A stretch of 64,000 nucleotides of DNA from Dactylonectria macrodidyma (Eukaryota > Ascomycota > Sordariomycetes > Hypocreales > Nectriaceae): NCBI GenBank assembly GCA_020744425.1, contig JAGMUV010000009.1, positions 744,001 to 808,000 on the forward strand. Reading direction: 5' to 3'. The position numbers and the translations under genes were made by a program. Below the pieces are notes generated by a model. That model worked only from the letters and a program-made list of their open reading frames with translations. It had not been told where the DNA came from and did not search any database. Below, piece by piece: positions 10,861 through 22,892 of the stretch; the stretch's first letter is position 1; each line of letters starts with the position of its first letter.

Positions 10861-11969
10861 TTAGACCGTGATTCCTTCCTCTCTCTCAATCTCCTCCTTG
10901 CTGGGAGACCACTTGTCCTGGAGATCTTTGTCTAGACTAGTCGCAATCACATCTTTCTCCCACCACTCGCCCCAGCTAGTCAAGAAGATCCGGTCCGGGT
11001 CTTCGGGAAGATCGTCTCGAGTAAACGCCCGCAAAACACTTTGTGCGCCTGTCATTCGCGTTAGCTTCATGGTCCTTATTTCCGAGACGCAAACTTCACT
11101 AGCCTTCCGGAACGGACTTTGCATCCGGCATGTCGTCGGTGAGCTTCATCCCGCTGCCCCTCCCGATACCCGTGTTGGGGATCAGGCCCGGCGAGACGGC
11201 AACGACGTCGTTTGTGCCGCTGAGTTGGCGGCGCCACCAATGGGCGCCGAGAAGCTGCGTGAACTTGGACTGGGGGTAGATTGATCGGCCTGATACGCCC
11301 GAGCCGCCCTTGAGGTCGTTGTCTAGCACACCTAGTCTGTGTGAGAAGGCCGCTTACAGCAAGGGTAAGAGAATGGGACTCACTGGGATCAGGTACGCCG
11401 CGGACCGCACCAGAGGATACGAAGACGATACGAGACCTGGATTCAACCAACTTCTCTCGAAGAAGATGAACGAGGTAGTGTTGGGCTATATTATCGCCCT
11501 TGGGTCAGTGGGGAGGGGTCTAAACCGACAAGGATAACAACACTCACAGAGATGGTTCACAATGTATGCCTCGCACCACTTGGAGCCATTCGGCCCTTTC
11601 TCCTCCGCACCGTTGCTGATGCCAGCATTCAACAGCAGATAGTCGATCTTACTCTGACCCAACTTAGCCAGCGTCTGCTCGGCAAAGGACTTGACGCCCT
11701 TAAGATCCGACAAATCTAGCGGCAAGACGGTCACGCCGTTAGCTGCCTTGTCAAATTGAACGCCATCAAATGCAGCTTGAGTGCTGGAGGTGTTCCTGGC
11801 GCCGAGAATGACCTTGTACGCCTGAGCCTGCTCGAGCAGCTGCTTGATGGCTTCGAAGCCCTACAGTACACCGCCGATAAGCCCAGTGTGGGGTAAGGGG
11901 AGTGTGACCTGAGCTTACGATACCAGACGACACGCCAGTGGCTACCACAGTCTTTGCGAGAGAGGCCAT
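10861..11969 (-). CDS. Short-chain dehydrogenase/reductase (SDR), five exons
   Basis: Exons 11969-11919, 11860-11548, 11485-11384, 11331-11104 and 11048-10861 join in frame to 293 residues. The N terminus carries the NAD(P)-binding glycine motif split by intron 1 (TGVSSGI|GFEAIKQLLEQ). LLLNAGIS is the NAG motif, VFVSSGAV holds the catalytic Ser, and IYPQSKF provides the YxxxK pair. These identify an SDR like those often annotated as fungal retinol dehydrogenase-like or light-induced reductases; the substrate is unknown. Introns 1-3 are GT-AG. Intron 4 (11049-11103) reads in frame only if it uses a GC donor (GAAG|GCTAGT...GACAG|GC); the nearby GT would create an immediate stop. There is no signal peptide. 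Confidence 0.88.
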
Positions 11970-12638
11970 GATGATGATGAAATAAACCCGAGAAGAGTAC
12001 AATAAAGTATGCTACTCAAATCGGTCTGGATCGTGCTTTATGACACTTTATCAAGACGAGCTTGTAGCGGGGTTAGCGGACATAAAAGGCAGACCGGTAC
12101 GGGCGTCAAGTTAGATGCGGATTGCGGAGCGGAGGCTGGGCGAGAATGAAGTCAACGCGTCAGATATCTGGAGCCTGAGCTGATGTAATCACAGCTTGAA
12201 TTATTAATCGATTGAAACATGGGATCTAGACCAAGTCTTATGGCGCATTAGATTGAGGCGTGCATGGCTTTTAGTCGCGGGCTTGTTTTCTCAGCTGTGG
12301 GCGACCAATCACATCAACATGTAGGATTTCCATGCATCATCTGAGAGTAGGTGTTCGCTCTCTCTCCATTGAGCAATGAAGAATATGCGAATGATCAAGG
12401 CATGATCATAGATGAATTAAAAGAAGAAGATAATATGAGACGGCAGAGATCTAAATGAATTATTCTACGAACGTCAATAGGATCCTCATCGTAAAGAATA
12501 AGATGTCACGGTTATCGCTAAAGCATACGGACAGTTAATGCTTTATGCAGGTGGTGTGCGGCGTTTGAGACGCTTCTCCCTGTTGGAGGTCACAGAATCC
12601 TACACCACTCCATCACCACTGCTCGACGGTTCGCAAGC
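11970..12638. other. Intergenic, promoter of the SDR gene
   Basis: No gene seen. The sequence is AT-rich around 12380-12540, which may hold the 3' end of the next minus-strand gene (12639-14162). Confidence 0.5.
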
Positions 12639-14162
12639 TCACGCCTTGACCCAGCCAAAGTCACGCTTCGGTCTCTGCCATAAGGAATCCTCGTCTTGTC
12701 CCTTGTACACCGAAATTTCAGAGTCAACCCTCTCATCCATGCCTTTCACCTCCTTCAACAATGGCAAGCGCCCCTCCCTTTTCTCAATGAACTCGTCGAC
12801 ATGCTCATCAACGTCCGCGTTCTCGCCTCTCTCGTATCCGTAGAGGCACAGGTACTCGAGGCTGGGAGGGAGCGCGTCGATGAGTCGGCAAGGGGGCTGC
12901 TCCGCCAGTTTACCGTCCTGTGTTGGGCCCAGAAGTAACTTGATGCCAATGCTCAGATGTGTCATGGACTTGTAGTCGCCGAAAGATCCCAATCTGCTGC
13001 CGTGTTCTTGCCTAGGTTCGCTGGACAGGCTGGGGGACGATTCTCGGGGCTTGGGTTGTCGTTCTAGACTTCGGACGAGCGAACTCATAGGATTAGGCCT
13101 GTATGCTGAGGCTTCTTCTCGGTCGGAGTCGGATTCCGAATCATATCCATGATCACCGTAGTTAGAATAGCCCATGTAAAGATCTAACATTCTCAGCGTG
13201 TCCCTGTGTCTCGACAGATGTTCGCCGACTGTTGTCGCGAAAATCGGAGTAGATTCCCCAGAGTCGAGCCTTAGCCTACCAAAGGAGAGACTGAGTTCTT
13301 CCAGATGCTTGGGGACATCTAAGAGCTTTCCAAGCACACGGCCAGAGATGTGGGCATGGTGGATATTGAGTTTTTTCATGGTAGAAGTACGCTGTGGAAG
13401 TGTATGTGGATTACCGCCACTCTGATCCGCGACTCCATCGAAGACGACCGATTCCAGCGCAGGGAGTCGGCAAATGTAATTAAAGTGTTTCCGATAGCTC
13501 AACGATGCGTATTCCCTATCGTTAGTAGATCCGTTCGCTCCGGCGATAACTTCGACTCTCGTTACGTTTCGCAGTCCCGGGTGAGAAATTCGGTCCATCC
13601 CCGACAGCAACATGTACAGTTGGAATGGTGACTCAAACGGGCCCAACCCCCCCAAATACAACGTAGTGATGTTCTTACAAAGCGATATCAGGATTGCCGA
13701 TCCGGTCGTCGCAAAGTCTCGTTCGTGTCTGGCGCGCTCTCGCCACGACTCATGAACCCCGTCCCTCAGCTGCCGTTTCTTCCATTCCAAGGCCGGTAGC
13801 ATGACCCGGAGCGCTCCGTCGCCTAGACTCATATTTCGTGCATATGACTCGACTGCAGCGTGTAGGCTTTCTTCGACTGGTTGAGGCGAGATTTCGGGGT
13901 CTGAGTTCCCGAACCCAGTACCGACGATGTTGCATGGCCATGTGTCCATGTCAATGGCGAAGCTCGTAATCAAATCAGCCAAAGAAGGAGTTTCAATGTA
14001 CGCGACGATCAGCGGGTATAGAGAGTCGATATCTCCCTGCGTCATGATCCGAACACTTTTGTACGCGAGAGGGTGTTCTATCCGGGGCTTTTTGACGAGA
14101 CGCTCCGAGTCTTCGTCGGAGCTTGACTCTCGCCGAGACTTTGTCTCGACAATACCGGCCAT
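12639..14162 (-). CDS. F-box/LRR-like fungal protein
   Basis: A single exon gives 507 residues from MAGIVETKSRRESSS. An upstream in-frame ATG at 14408 would add 82 residues that look like leader. The sequence has an acidic, basic-flanked N terminus with a possible nuclear signal (VKKPRIEHP). It continues with leucine-spaced strands typical of degenerate fungal leucine-rich repeats (ITTLYLGGLG, LESVVFDGV, LEELSLSFGRL, LRMLDLYMGY, LEYLCLYGY), and it ends with a charged tail in a style common to F-box/LRR proteins. No clear F-box is visible at the N terminus, so a role as an SCF ubiquitin-ligase receptor is only a suggestion. The gene is intact. Confidence 0.65.
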   Translation of the reverse strand: MAGIVETKSRRESSSDEDSERLVKKPRIEHPLAYKSVRIMTQGDIDSLYPLIVAYIETPSLADLITSFAIDMDTWPCNIVGTGFGNSDPEISPQPVEESLHAAVESYARNMSLGDGALRVMLPALEWKKRQLRDGVHESWRERARHERDFATTGSAILISLCKNITTLYLGGLGPFESPFQLYMLLSGMDRISHPGLRNVTRVEVIAGANGSTNDREYASLSYRKHFNYICRLPALESVVFDGVADQSGGNPHTLPQRTSTMKKLNIHHAHISGRVLGKLLDVPKHLEELSLSFGRLRLDSGESTPIFATTVGEHLSRHRDTLRMLDLYMGYSNYGDHGYDSESDSDREEASAYRPNPMSSLVRSLERQPKPRESSPSLSSEPRQEHGSRLGSFGDYKSMTHLSIGIKLLLGPTQDGKLAEQPPCRLIDALPPSLEYLCLYGYERGENADVDEHVDEFIEKREGRLPLLKEVKGMDERVDSEISVYKGQDEDSLWQRPKRDFGWVKA

Positions 14163-14649
14163 CAAAACCTTGGTGATGCTGATCGCAGAATATTGACAAA
14201 GTATAGAGATGAATAGATGTCGTTCAAGTCCTCTACAATGTAGATTAACTAAGGATGCTGGGTGATAACTGGCAGGAGAATGGATTTGATCGACGTTGTA
14301 GACCCAAAGTTCCCCTCGACCAAGACTGTTGGTTGCCTTTATAGTATTACATTGGACGTGTGGGGCACTGCAATGCTTCGCCACCGTGAATTTTGGAAGT
14401 GGCATCATGGTCCGGGCGTTTGATGATCTTCCTTGTGCTATTTTTGTCGAGGTAAGACTCTTCGCTCGGCGTCATGTAGCTTCTCTACGCTCCCTCATTC
14501 ATGTGTGCCGTTAGATTTCACGGCTCTGTAATGTAAGTATGATTTTCTGCCAACCCAGTTACTCTACATGAAGTCATTAATGTCTCTCAATTTCGAATCC
14601 GTGTTTGTGCCAAGTAGTAATCTAAATTACAACACGGCGTAGGATTAAC

Positions 14650-15418
14650 TGGCACCCTTCTCAAGTAGTACCTTAACAAACGACTCATGGCATCCTTCTC
14701 TAGCTAATGATAACGGGGTTTGGCGTATAGCATCTTCAACATCTATGTCAGTGCCTCATTCAATCAGCAGTCCAACAACACCCTCGTCGCCTCCTCCTGC
14801 AGCAGTCATTAATGGGGTCCAGCCAGCATCATCTTCGACTCCAGTTGGGCGCCCTTCTCCATCAGCAGTTTGACGATAGTCTCATAGCGCCTTAGTGCAG
14901 CGGCGAATAATGGTGTCTTGCCGCGAACATTTCTAGAATCCAGATGAGGGCCCTTTTTCAATTGGCAGCTTGACAATACCTTCATAGCCCTTGTGTATAG
15001 TATGTAATAACGGTGTCTTGCCATCACGTCCTCTAGACTCCAGATCGGCGCCTCTTTCAATGAGCAGTTTGACAATAACCTCGTAACCGTTTTTCTGCGG
15101 CTAATAATAACGGCATCCGGGCAGCATCGACTTTAGATTCCAGGTCAGCGCCTCTTTCGCTCAGCAGCTTGATGATACTCCCATAGCCAGAGCATTTGGC
15201 ATTTGGCATTGGGATTATACCACTGTTTCCTTACACTCCAAGTTGGCATCCCTAAGGAGATGACGTATAATGGACTCATATCCCCTGCTGAAAGCCCACA
15301 ATAGTAGAATCAAAACGAGCTGATCGGCCCGTCCCTCTGCAGCGCATCGGTACAATTCTATTGCGGGAACTAGCGTGTGGCGTCCCTTCGATCTAACGTC
15401 ACTCTCCCTTGGCAGCAT
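14650..15418 (-). pseudogene. Decayed ankyrin-repeat gene fragment
   Basis: Minus-strand translations in shifting frames show ankyrin signatures: GKTPLFAAALRRYETIVKLL, GWTPLMTAAGGGDEGVVGLL, QTPLSLAREGCHESFVKVLL, and an N-terminal part with RCAAEGRADQLVLILLLWA. The units cannot be read as one frame. One base appears lost near 14831-14834 between two repeats, an in-frame TGA sits at 14756-14758 in place of a residue before GTD, and further frame changes occur at about 15000-15230. No intron arrangement I tried repairs this. It lies just downstream, on the same strand, of the NLR ankyrin tail and may be a relic of a related gene or of its old 3' end. Confidence 0.7.
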
Positions 15419-15967
15419 GATGTTTTATAGTCACTGTTTCAGGCAGAGTTCACATAAATTACCACAAATTGTCCTTCGACCGGCCGTAGCTGCGGTTCTG
15501 CGGATGAGATGAACGTCCAGTCAGCGTACATTTAGCTACTGGTCAAGTATAGGGACTTGGGAAGCAGACAACGCAATACTTTTAGTCTGGTAAGTGGCTA
15601 CTTTGGATTCTCCAATGGCCGAGTGTTTGCGGCGGATGAATATCAATCCAACTGGGGTGCGCTGTGTGCCAAATGAGCTTTGCTGGCAACTTCCTTCTCA
15701 TGGAGGCGCCCCCTTAGGCTCTCCTCCCGAGCGTCTTCTCCTCGGCCACCCTGACTGGTCGAGAGCGAACATCCAACGCTCGCGACCACTAGTCCCTAAA
15801 AATTAGTACCGCCATTGGGAGTTAGCAGAGCACTACGCGTCTAATCGCTGCGTGCCACAATCCAACAGATGCTGGATAAGCAACGTTCTTGGGCACTCCA
15901 TATGCCACATCTTGGGTATGAAAGTTAGGGCAGGCAGTAAGTGCTGGGAGAGGAGGCGGTTTGTCTG
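15419..15967. other. Intergenic between ankyrin relic and NLR
   Basis: I see no coding signal. A plus-strand open frame at 15594-15806 has no recognisable features. Confidence 0.5.
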
Positions 15968-18900
15968 CTATTGGAGTAGTCTCGCGACGGTCTTGTGCTT
16001 GTTCTCGGTCGCCACAAATAGCGGCGTCCGGCCATGGACGTCCCTGGCCGCCTTGTTGGCGCCCGCCTCGACGAGCAGCCTCACGACGGCCTTGTGCCCC
16101 ACCTCAGCGGCCATATGCAGCGGCGTTCGGCCACCGATGTCCGTGGCCTCCTTGTCGGCGCCTGCCTCGATGAGCAGCCTCGCAACGGACGAGATGGACC
16201 TACGCTCCATCATGATGCGCCTCCTATTCTGCATCGCAAACAGCATCATCCGCCCTTGGATGCCCGGCAGAACCCGATTGCTGGCGCCGCCGCTTTGGCT
16301 ATTGCTAGGGCCAGCACCACCAGGCAGCAACTTCTCGATTTTTGGGTACCAATTCAAGGCGGCCATATGCAGTGGTGTCAGGCCACCGCCATGCCTGGCC
16401 TCCTTGTCGGCGCCAGCCTCAACAAGCAGCCTCGCGGCGCCCCCGTACTCGTTCTGGGCAGCCACGTGCAGCGGCGTCCGGTAGTTGCTATCGGTTGAGT
16501 TGACATCGACACCTTCCGTCGCCAGCAGCAGCTTCATAATGGCCTCGTGCCCGTTCTTGGCCGCCCAGCATAGCAGCGTCTGGCCGTCCTTATCCGTCGA
16601 GTTGACATCGACACCTTCGGCCAGCAGCAGCTTCATAATGGCCTCGTGCCCGCTCTGGGCCGCCCACCATAGTGGTATCTGCCTATTATTATCCGTCGAG
16701 TTGACATCGACGCTCTCGGCCGCCAGCAGCAGCACCGCAATCGCATTGTGCCCGTTCTCGGCCGCCCGTAATAACGGCGTCAGACCGTGCTCATCCGTCG
16801 AGTGAATATCGACACCCTTGGCCGCCAGCAGCAGCATCACAGCCGCCCTGTGCCCGTTCTCGGCCGCCCGTGATAACGGCGTCTTGCCTCTCTTGTCCTT
16901 CGAGCTGACATCGACACCTTCGGTGGCCAGCAGTAGCTTCACAATAGCCTCATGCCCGTTCTCGGCGGCCAATGATAGCGCCGTCCGACCCTCACGGTCT
17001 TTTAAGTCGAGACTAATTTTACTGAACGTAATCAAAGCTTGGCAAGACCCAAGTGCCCCCTCTCAATCGCCCACAGAAGCGGCGTCTGATCCTTCCGAGC
17101 TGTAAAATCTCGCCCATACTCAAGCTGTGCAGAGATGTCGTTCTCTTGTGGAAGGCTCGTCTCCTGTTGCAAGAGCGCTTTTACCGCATCTTGATGTCTA
17201 TGAGCCAATGCAGCGAACAGAGGATATCGGTGTCGCTCTCCTTGTATATCAATACTCGGATTGTGACGAAGTGTAGTTTTTATAAGTCTTCCCAGGTTGT
17301 TCTCTGCGAGAATGTACAGTAGACTCGCACTCGGCGTGTGGCGGCGGATTTCATGCTTCTCGAACAGGTTGTGGAGGCCAATCCAGGCTTCGAGGGGAAA
17401 TGATTTTACGAACTCGTCTTGTGGCAAACCGTTGGCAGCAGCATCGGCGTGATAGAGCGTATGACTCGTTGCGTACTCAAGAAAGGGAAACTTTTCTGAT
17501 CCCAGTTGTCGCAAAGCCTTTGCTGCATCAGAAGACGCCTTTGGAAGTGCTTCATCAAAGGACAAGTGGACGGATATATCGACCTTGATATAGGTAAGGC
17601 AACACTGCTTTAACCGGTCATGACTGAAACTCTGGAAGTCTTGCCCAAGTTCAGGCCACAAATCGCGAAGACCTTTATCTTTAATGAGGAAATCTCGGAC
17701 TGATTCGTGGATGAACTGAATTGTATTGGACTTGGCAATCTCGGCAAGTCCCTTGGAGGAACTCAGGACAAATCGCTGTAGGTCTTCTGCGGTAATGTGT
17801 TCAGGATTCCATTCCGCCAAGTCCTCCGGCTCTGGGTCCAATCCAGAGACGATTGCAAAGTAAAATTCCTCGCGCTTCAACGGTCGTTTCGCATAAAGTA
17901 CCCACTGGATGCAGAGTAGAAAATTGGCCATATTGTCTTGGTCCCTTCGCAACATGTCCCGGAAGAGCTCGCTCAACTTGGCGGGTATTTCTCGAAGCCG
18001 TTTCCTCACGGCGAAGATGCGGCCTCCTCTGAACTCCTTGTTGAGAATGTCGACGACCAAGACAACCCACATGAAGACGCCAGCTGCCTTCTCTAGTATT
18101 CCGGCTCCGATTTCCTCAGTATGCTTGCCCACTGCCAGCATGCTTCGTACATAACTGTCCAGATCTTGGCCATGACCGACCTGGCCCTCTAAAGTCAGTT
18201 TGCAGCCAGTTCGTATGTCAATATACGGATAATGACGACTGGAGAAGCAGATGTAGAGCCTTGATCGGTTCAGGACAGCGTGTTCCGCAAGATTTTCGAA
18301 ATACCGAACCATAGCTATTACTTGGGTCTCGTCGCACTCATCTAGAGCATCGACAAAGCAAGTCAGACGTCGCTCTCCGAGTTTCTCTACCGCCTGAGAG
18401 AACTGATTCTGGAGCGCCTCAACTTCCCACATACGAGAGCCGTTCTGGACCCGAGGAGTGTAGTCCAGATCATCGAGCACCTCCTGAAGGTCCGGCAACT
18501 TCTCGAGCAACTGAAAGAGTAGAGATTGGTGCATTCCCGCTGTCGACTTTTCTAGATCGTGCCCTCTGGCATTGAAAAAGAATGCAATGGTGGCTGCGTT
18601 ACCGGCGGCTTTCTTCTTTGCGCGCGTGTAGACAAATTTCATCAATGTTGACTTCCCTGCCCCAGGCTTTCCGTTGATCCATAAAAAGCCATGGTGTTGA
18701 CCAAGCTTGTCGGGGTCCAGCCAGTCCACATAATCAGGGTGTCTAAGGAACCAACTGCATGTTTCGGGATGAGCGGCTTTGATGTTTGCCTGGCGGGAAT
18801 CAAATTGGTCGAACCTTAGGGAATCCAGGAGAACTTTCCGGCGATTTGATGACAAAAGTTCTGTAACGACATCAGCGACGAGCAACCTCATGTGCAAGAG

Positions 18901-19999
18901 CACAGAACTGACCGGTAGCACAGTACGTTCCAACTATTGGTGTTTTCGGGACTACATTTGAAGGGATGACAGAAAGAAGCTCTTTTGCATATGCAGCAGC
19001 GGCGGCGGCGGCATATTCTTGCCATTGTTTATTCTTATGTGAATCCGAATAGTCGCAGATTCCACGGACGACCAGGCACGGAAAGCTGTCCATCAGTCCC
19101 GCCGCCTCCATCTCGAAGCAGAGTACATCTAGTTCTTGAGCCAGCTTGTCTCTAGTCTTAGCGTGCTTCATGACCTGGTTCGCAGAGGCGATGACACCGT
19201 AGTGAATCTTCGGATCAGTGCTGTCTCGGCTAGCTCTATTCACTGATTTAGATGGGTCGCATTGTTCGCAATTGGATAGCGACTGATCATGGTCGTATGT
19301 ATTCTGAAACAGCTTATCTTGCAGCGGGCCAGGATTGGTGTATTTTGCCATAGAGGGGTTCTGTTCCAGCATCTCAGAGAGAATGGAGGGAATTCGACTC
19401 CTCGCCGATTCATGGCCTGCTCGAAGCTTGGAAACTGCTGTCATGATCTCCTGCGGGGGTCTGTTTATGAGGCCTGTTCGCTCGAAGCAACCGTCTCGAA
19501 CAGTCTTCCCAAAATCGTATTGTACCACTCTGTCGCTAACCACGACATCTCCAAGCCGGACGTCGACTTTTCCGGGGACTCCGCCGCCGATACCGACCAT
19601 TAGGCCAATGTGCATAGAAGGGAAGCTCCGTCGCATGTTGTTCGCCACGGTAGCCGCGTTGTTTGTGCCGTAATGGCCTGATGGAAGACATGCAATGACA
19701 ATGTTATGCATGTCGATGTTCCCCAAGGTATACGCGTTGCTGTCATTAGAACCGCCAGACAGACTTGGGTGAATAGTATCCAACATGGCTCTAGCCGCGG
19801 CCATCTCGATGGGGAGCGCGCAGACCCAGCCAACATTGTAGTCGTCGTGTGAGAACGATCCCGGAGTACAGTCTTGTCTGTGTTGCAAGCCGCTATATTC
19901 GTCTTCATAGTTCGTTCTCTGTCGTTTAGAGACGTCGGGTAATGCCTCGTCGCCAGCGGTACCGCCCTGACTTCTCTTCCCATTATCCAAGGCGCTCAT
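15968..19999 (-). CDS. NLR-like STAND protein: PNP-NACHT-ankyrin, one frameshift
   Basis: Exon 1 (19999-18913) encodes a nucleoside-phosphorylase-like (PNP_UDP) domain: YNVGWVCALPIEMAAAR (54-70), LMVGIGGGVPG (133-143), CFEMEAAG (294-301) and RGICDYSDSH. A 52-bp intron (18861-18912, GTCAGT...TTACAG) joins it in frame to a NACHT NTPase with P-loop GKPGAGKST (426-434), Walker B CFVDALDEC (about 530-538) and a winged-helix-like region. Ankyrin repeats follow. At 17032-17035 the frame shifts: LGLAKL meets a stop, while the next frame continues immediately with ITFSKISLDLKD and about ten ankyrin units to a stop at 15968. One missing base would explain it, and no intron fits. A continuous product would be near 1,325 residues. 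Fungal proteins of this architecture act as recognition or heteroincompatibility-type sensors. The upstream ORF alone could still give a 971-residue protein without most repeats. Confidence 0.85.
16485..17035 (-). repeat. Near-identical ankyrin repeat units (about 102 nt each)
   Basis: Five consecutive units of about 34 codons share the core AAENGHEAIVKLLLATEGVDV with few changes, including repeated GVDVNSTD joints. High unit-to-unit identity points to recent duplication or gene conversion within the array. Later units toward 15968 are more divergent, with the ending LLVEAGADKEA. Confidence 0.8.
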
Positions 20000-20032
20000 C
20001 TCTGGGTGAATATTCTTCGGCTATCATGAATG

Positions 20033-20038
20033 TATATA
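20033..20038 (-). promoter_or_regulatory. TATA-like element upstream of NLR
   Basis: A TATATA sequence about 34 bp before the proposed NLR start at 19999. It is close to the start codon, so either the leader is very short or the real start is further downstream. Confidence 0.3.
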
Positions 20039-20744
20039 ACTCGGATGCCTCGTTATTGCTGGGTCGAAGAACTCGTGGCAGCTCCAAGGCCGGGAGTGGC
20101 GCATCACACGCCTCGCAGGATCGGTCGCTTCGTCTCAGTGATAGATCCCAGTGAGATTCGGCAGCCTCGCGAAGCAGCTTTTGCTTTAGTTCCTTTCGGG
20201 CAGAACCTCCTGGATCTGGTAAACTGACGGGAGCAAGTGCATGTTCAAGTCTCGTAGGACCCCACCGATTGTTTCAGGCGGGGCATGGAAGGTTGGGCAT
20301 GGAAGGTTGGGGAGGAGGTGGTCGCGACAGGCTTGGAGCTCCAAAGAAATAGATTTTCACAACCTATCAACTCAGCGATAAGGAACAAGAGCAAGTGATG
20401 ATTTTTATGCGAGGCATCGACCACGAGGCCTCGTCCGATAGGGTGAGTTGCGTGGTTGAGGTTTTGCAAGAAGGCGGCTGGTCGCCTTCAGCCGCACGCC
20501 CAATTTCAGGCTGAGACCAAAATCAAGCCAGGGCGCTTACTCACAGCCTCATCGCACTCTTCCGCATCATAGATATGGCATAAACCTTCACGCCCAAAGT
20601 CGTATACAACTTACAGCGAGCTCCAAGTTCAAGCCGGTGTCGCATTTCTGCGCGGCCGGAAAGAGAAAATGTATTTGTTGATTATTTCACGTCTTCTCTA
20701 GAGAGTATCTACCCAAGCCATATATCAACGAAACCCATGACCTT
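20039..20744. other. Intergenic between NLR and LYS1-like copy
   Basis: No gene supported. It contains a short direct repeat (GGCATGGAAGGTTGGG twice, near 20283-20315). Confidence 0.5.
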
Positions 20745-22087
<1,343 letters not shown>

Positions 22088-22892
22088 GGTTGCGACTGAT
22101 CGAATTCTCGAGTAGTTGTTAGCAATGGGATCCGGATTGGTGTGATTGTGTTGAAGTGGTAAAGTGGTGATGATGCGCCTGAAGGGAGAGTTGTGGATGC
22201 GCCAGCTCACCGCCCCACAGCGGAAACGAAGAGGAGGGAAAGGAGCCAATTGACTCGCCGACGGGAACTTCATGCAGTACTTACCAATCTAACGATTTGC
22301 GAGAAGCGAGATGGTGGAATAGTCGCAGATCGAAGCACTGTCGGGAAGTTGTGTCTGGAAATCGAATGTTTTAAAAGCCAAGGCGTCTGACTCACTGAAG
22401 CAATTGAAGCTCGAATCCCCAGTAAAAACTCGCCCCGCTCGCGGTGGGGTTTCCAATTTTTTCCATGGCCTGATTAGGCTTAGTGAGGGGCAATCTGCCT
22501 GCGGGATCGGGCTTGCATCATCAATCTCAACACCACAGCAGAGTGTCCACTGCAAATTTCGCAAGCAAATTGGGTGAGCTTTCTTCCCAATCGCGGATCC
22601 CTGTCGTAGATCCCGACCACGGATTCCATCACGGAGTCATAGTCCGGTAATCGGATAGTCTGCGGAATCTCGATGCTCGCGTGGGTTCATGAGAGCTCCG
22701 TTCGTGCTGTGCTTCTAGAGCCTTGACAACTTGAGTACAGCGGTTGACTGGCTTACCTACAACTCGTTTAGGACTGATTCAGACCTCACTTTCAGCCAAA
22801 GGCTACGGAACTTCTCCAAATATTCTTGATATTACACGATGCTGTCATTCTATCGAGTTCACGCCCTAGGGTCATCTTTCAACCGCCGTAAA
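22088..22892. other. Intergenic
   Basis: Just upstream of the LYS1-like copy is a consensus branch point (GCTAAC) and a CAG before TCGCAACC, consistent with an intron in its 5' leader. I see no other gene. Confidence 0.5.
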
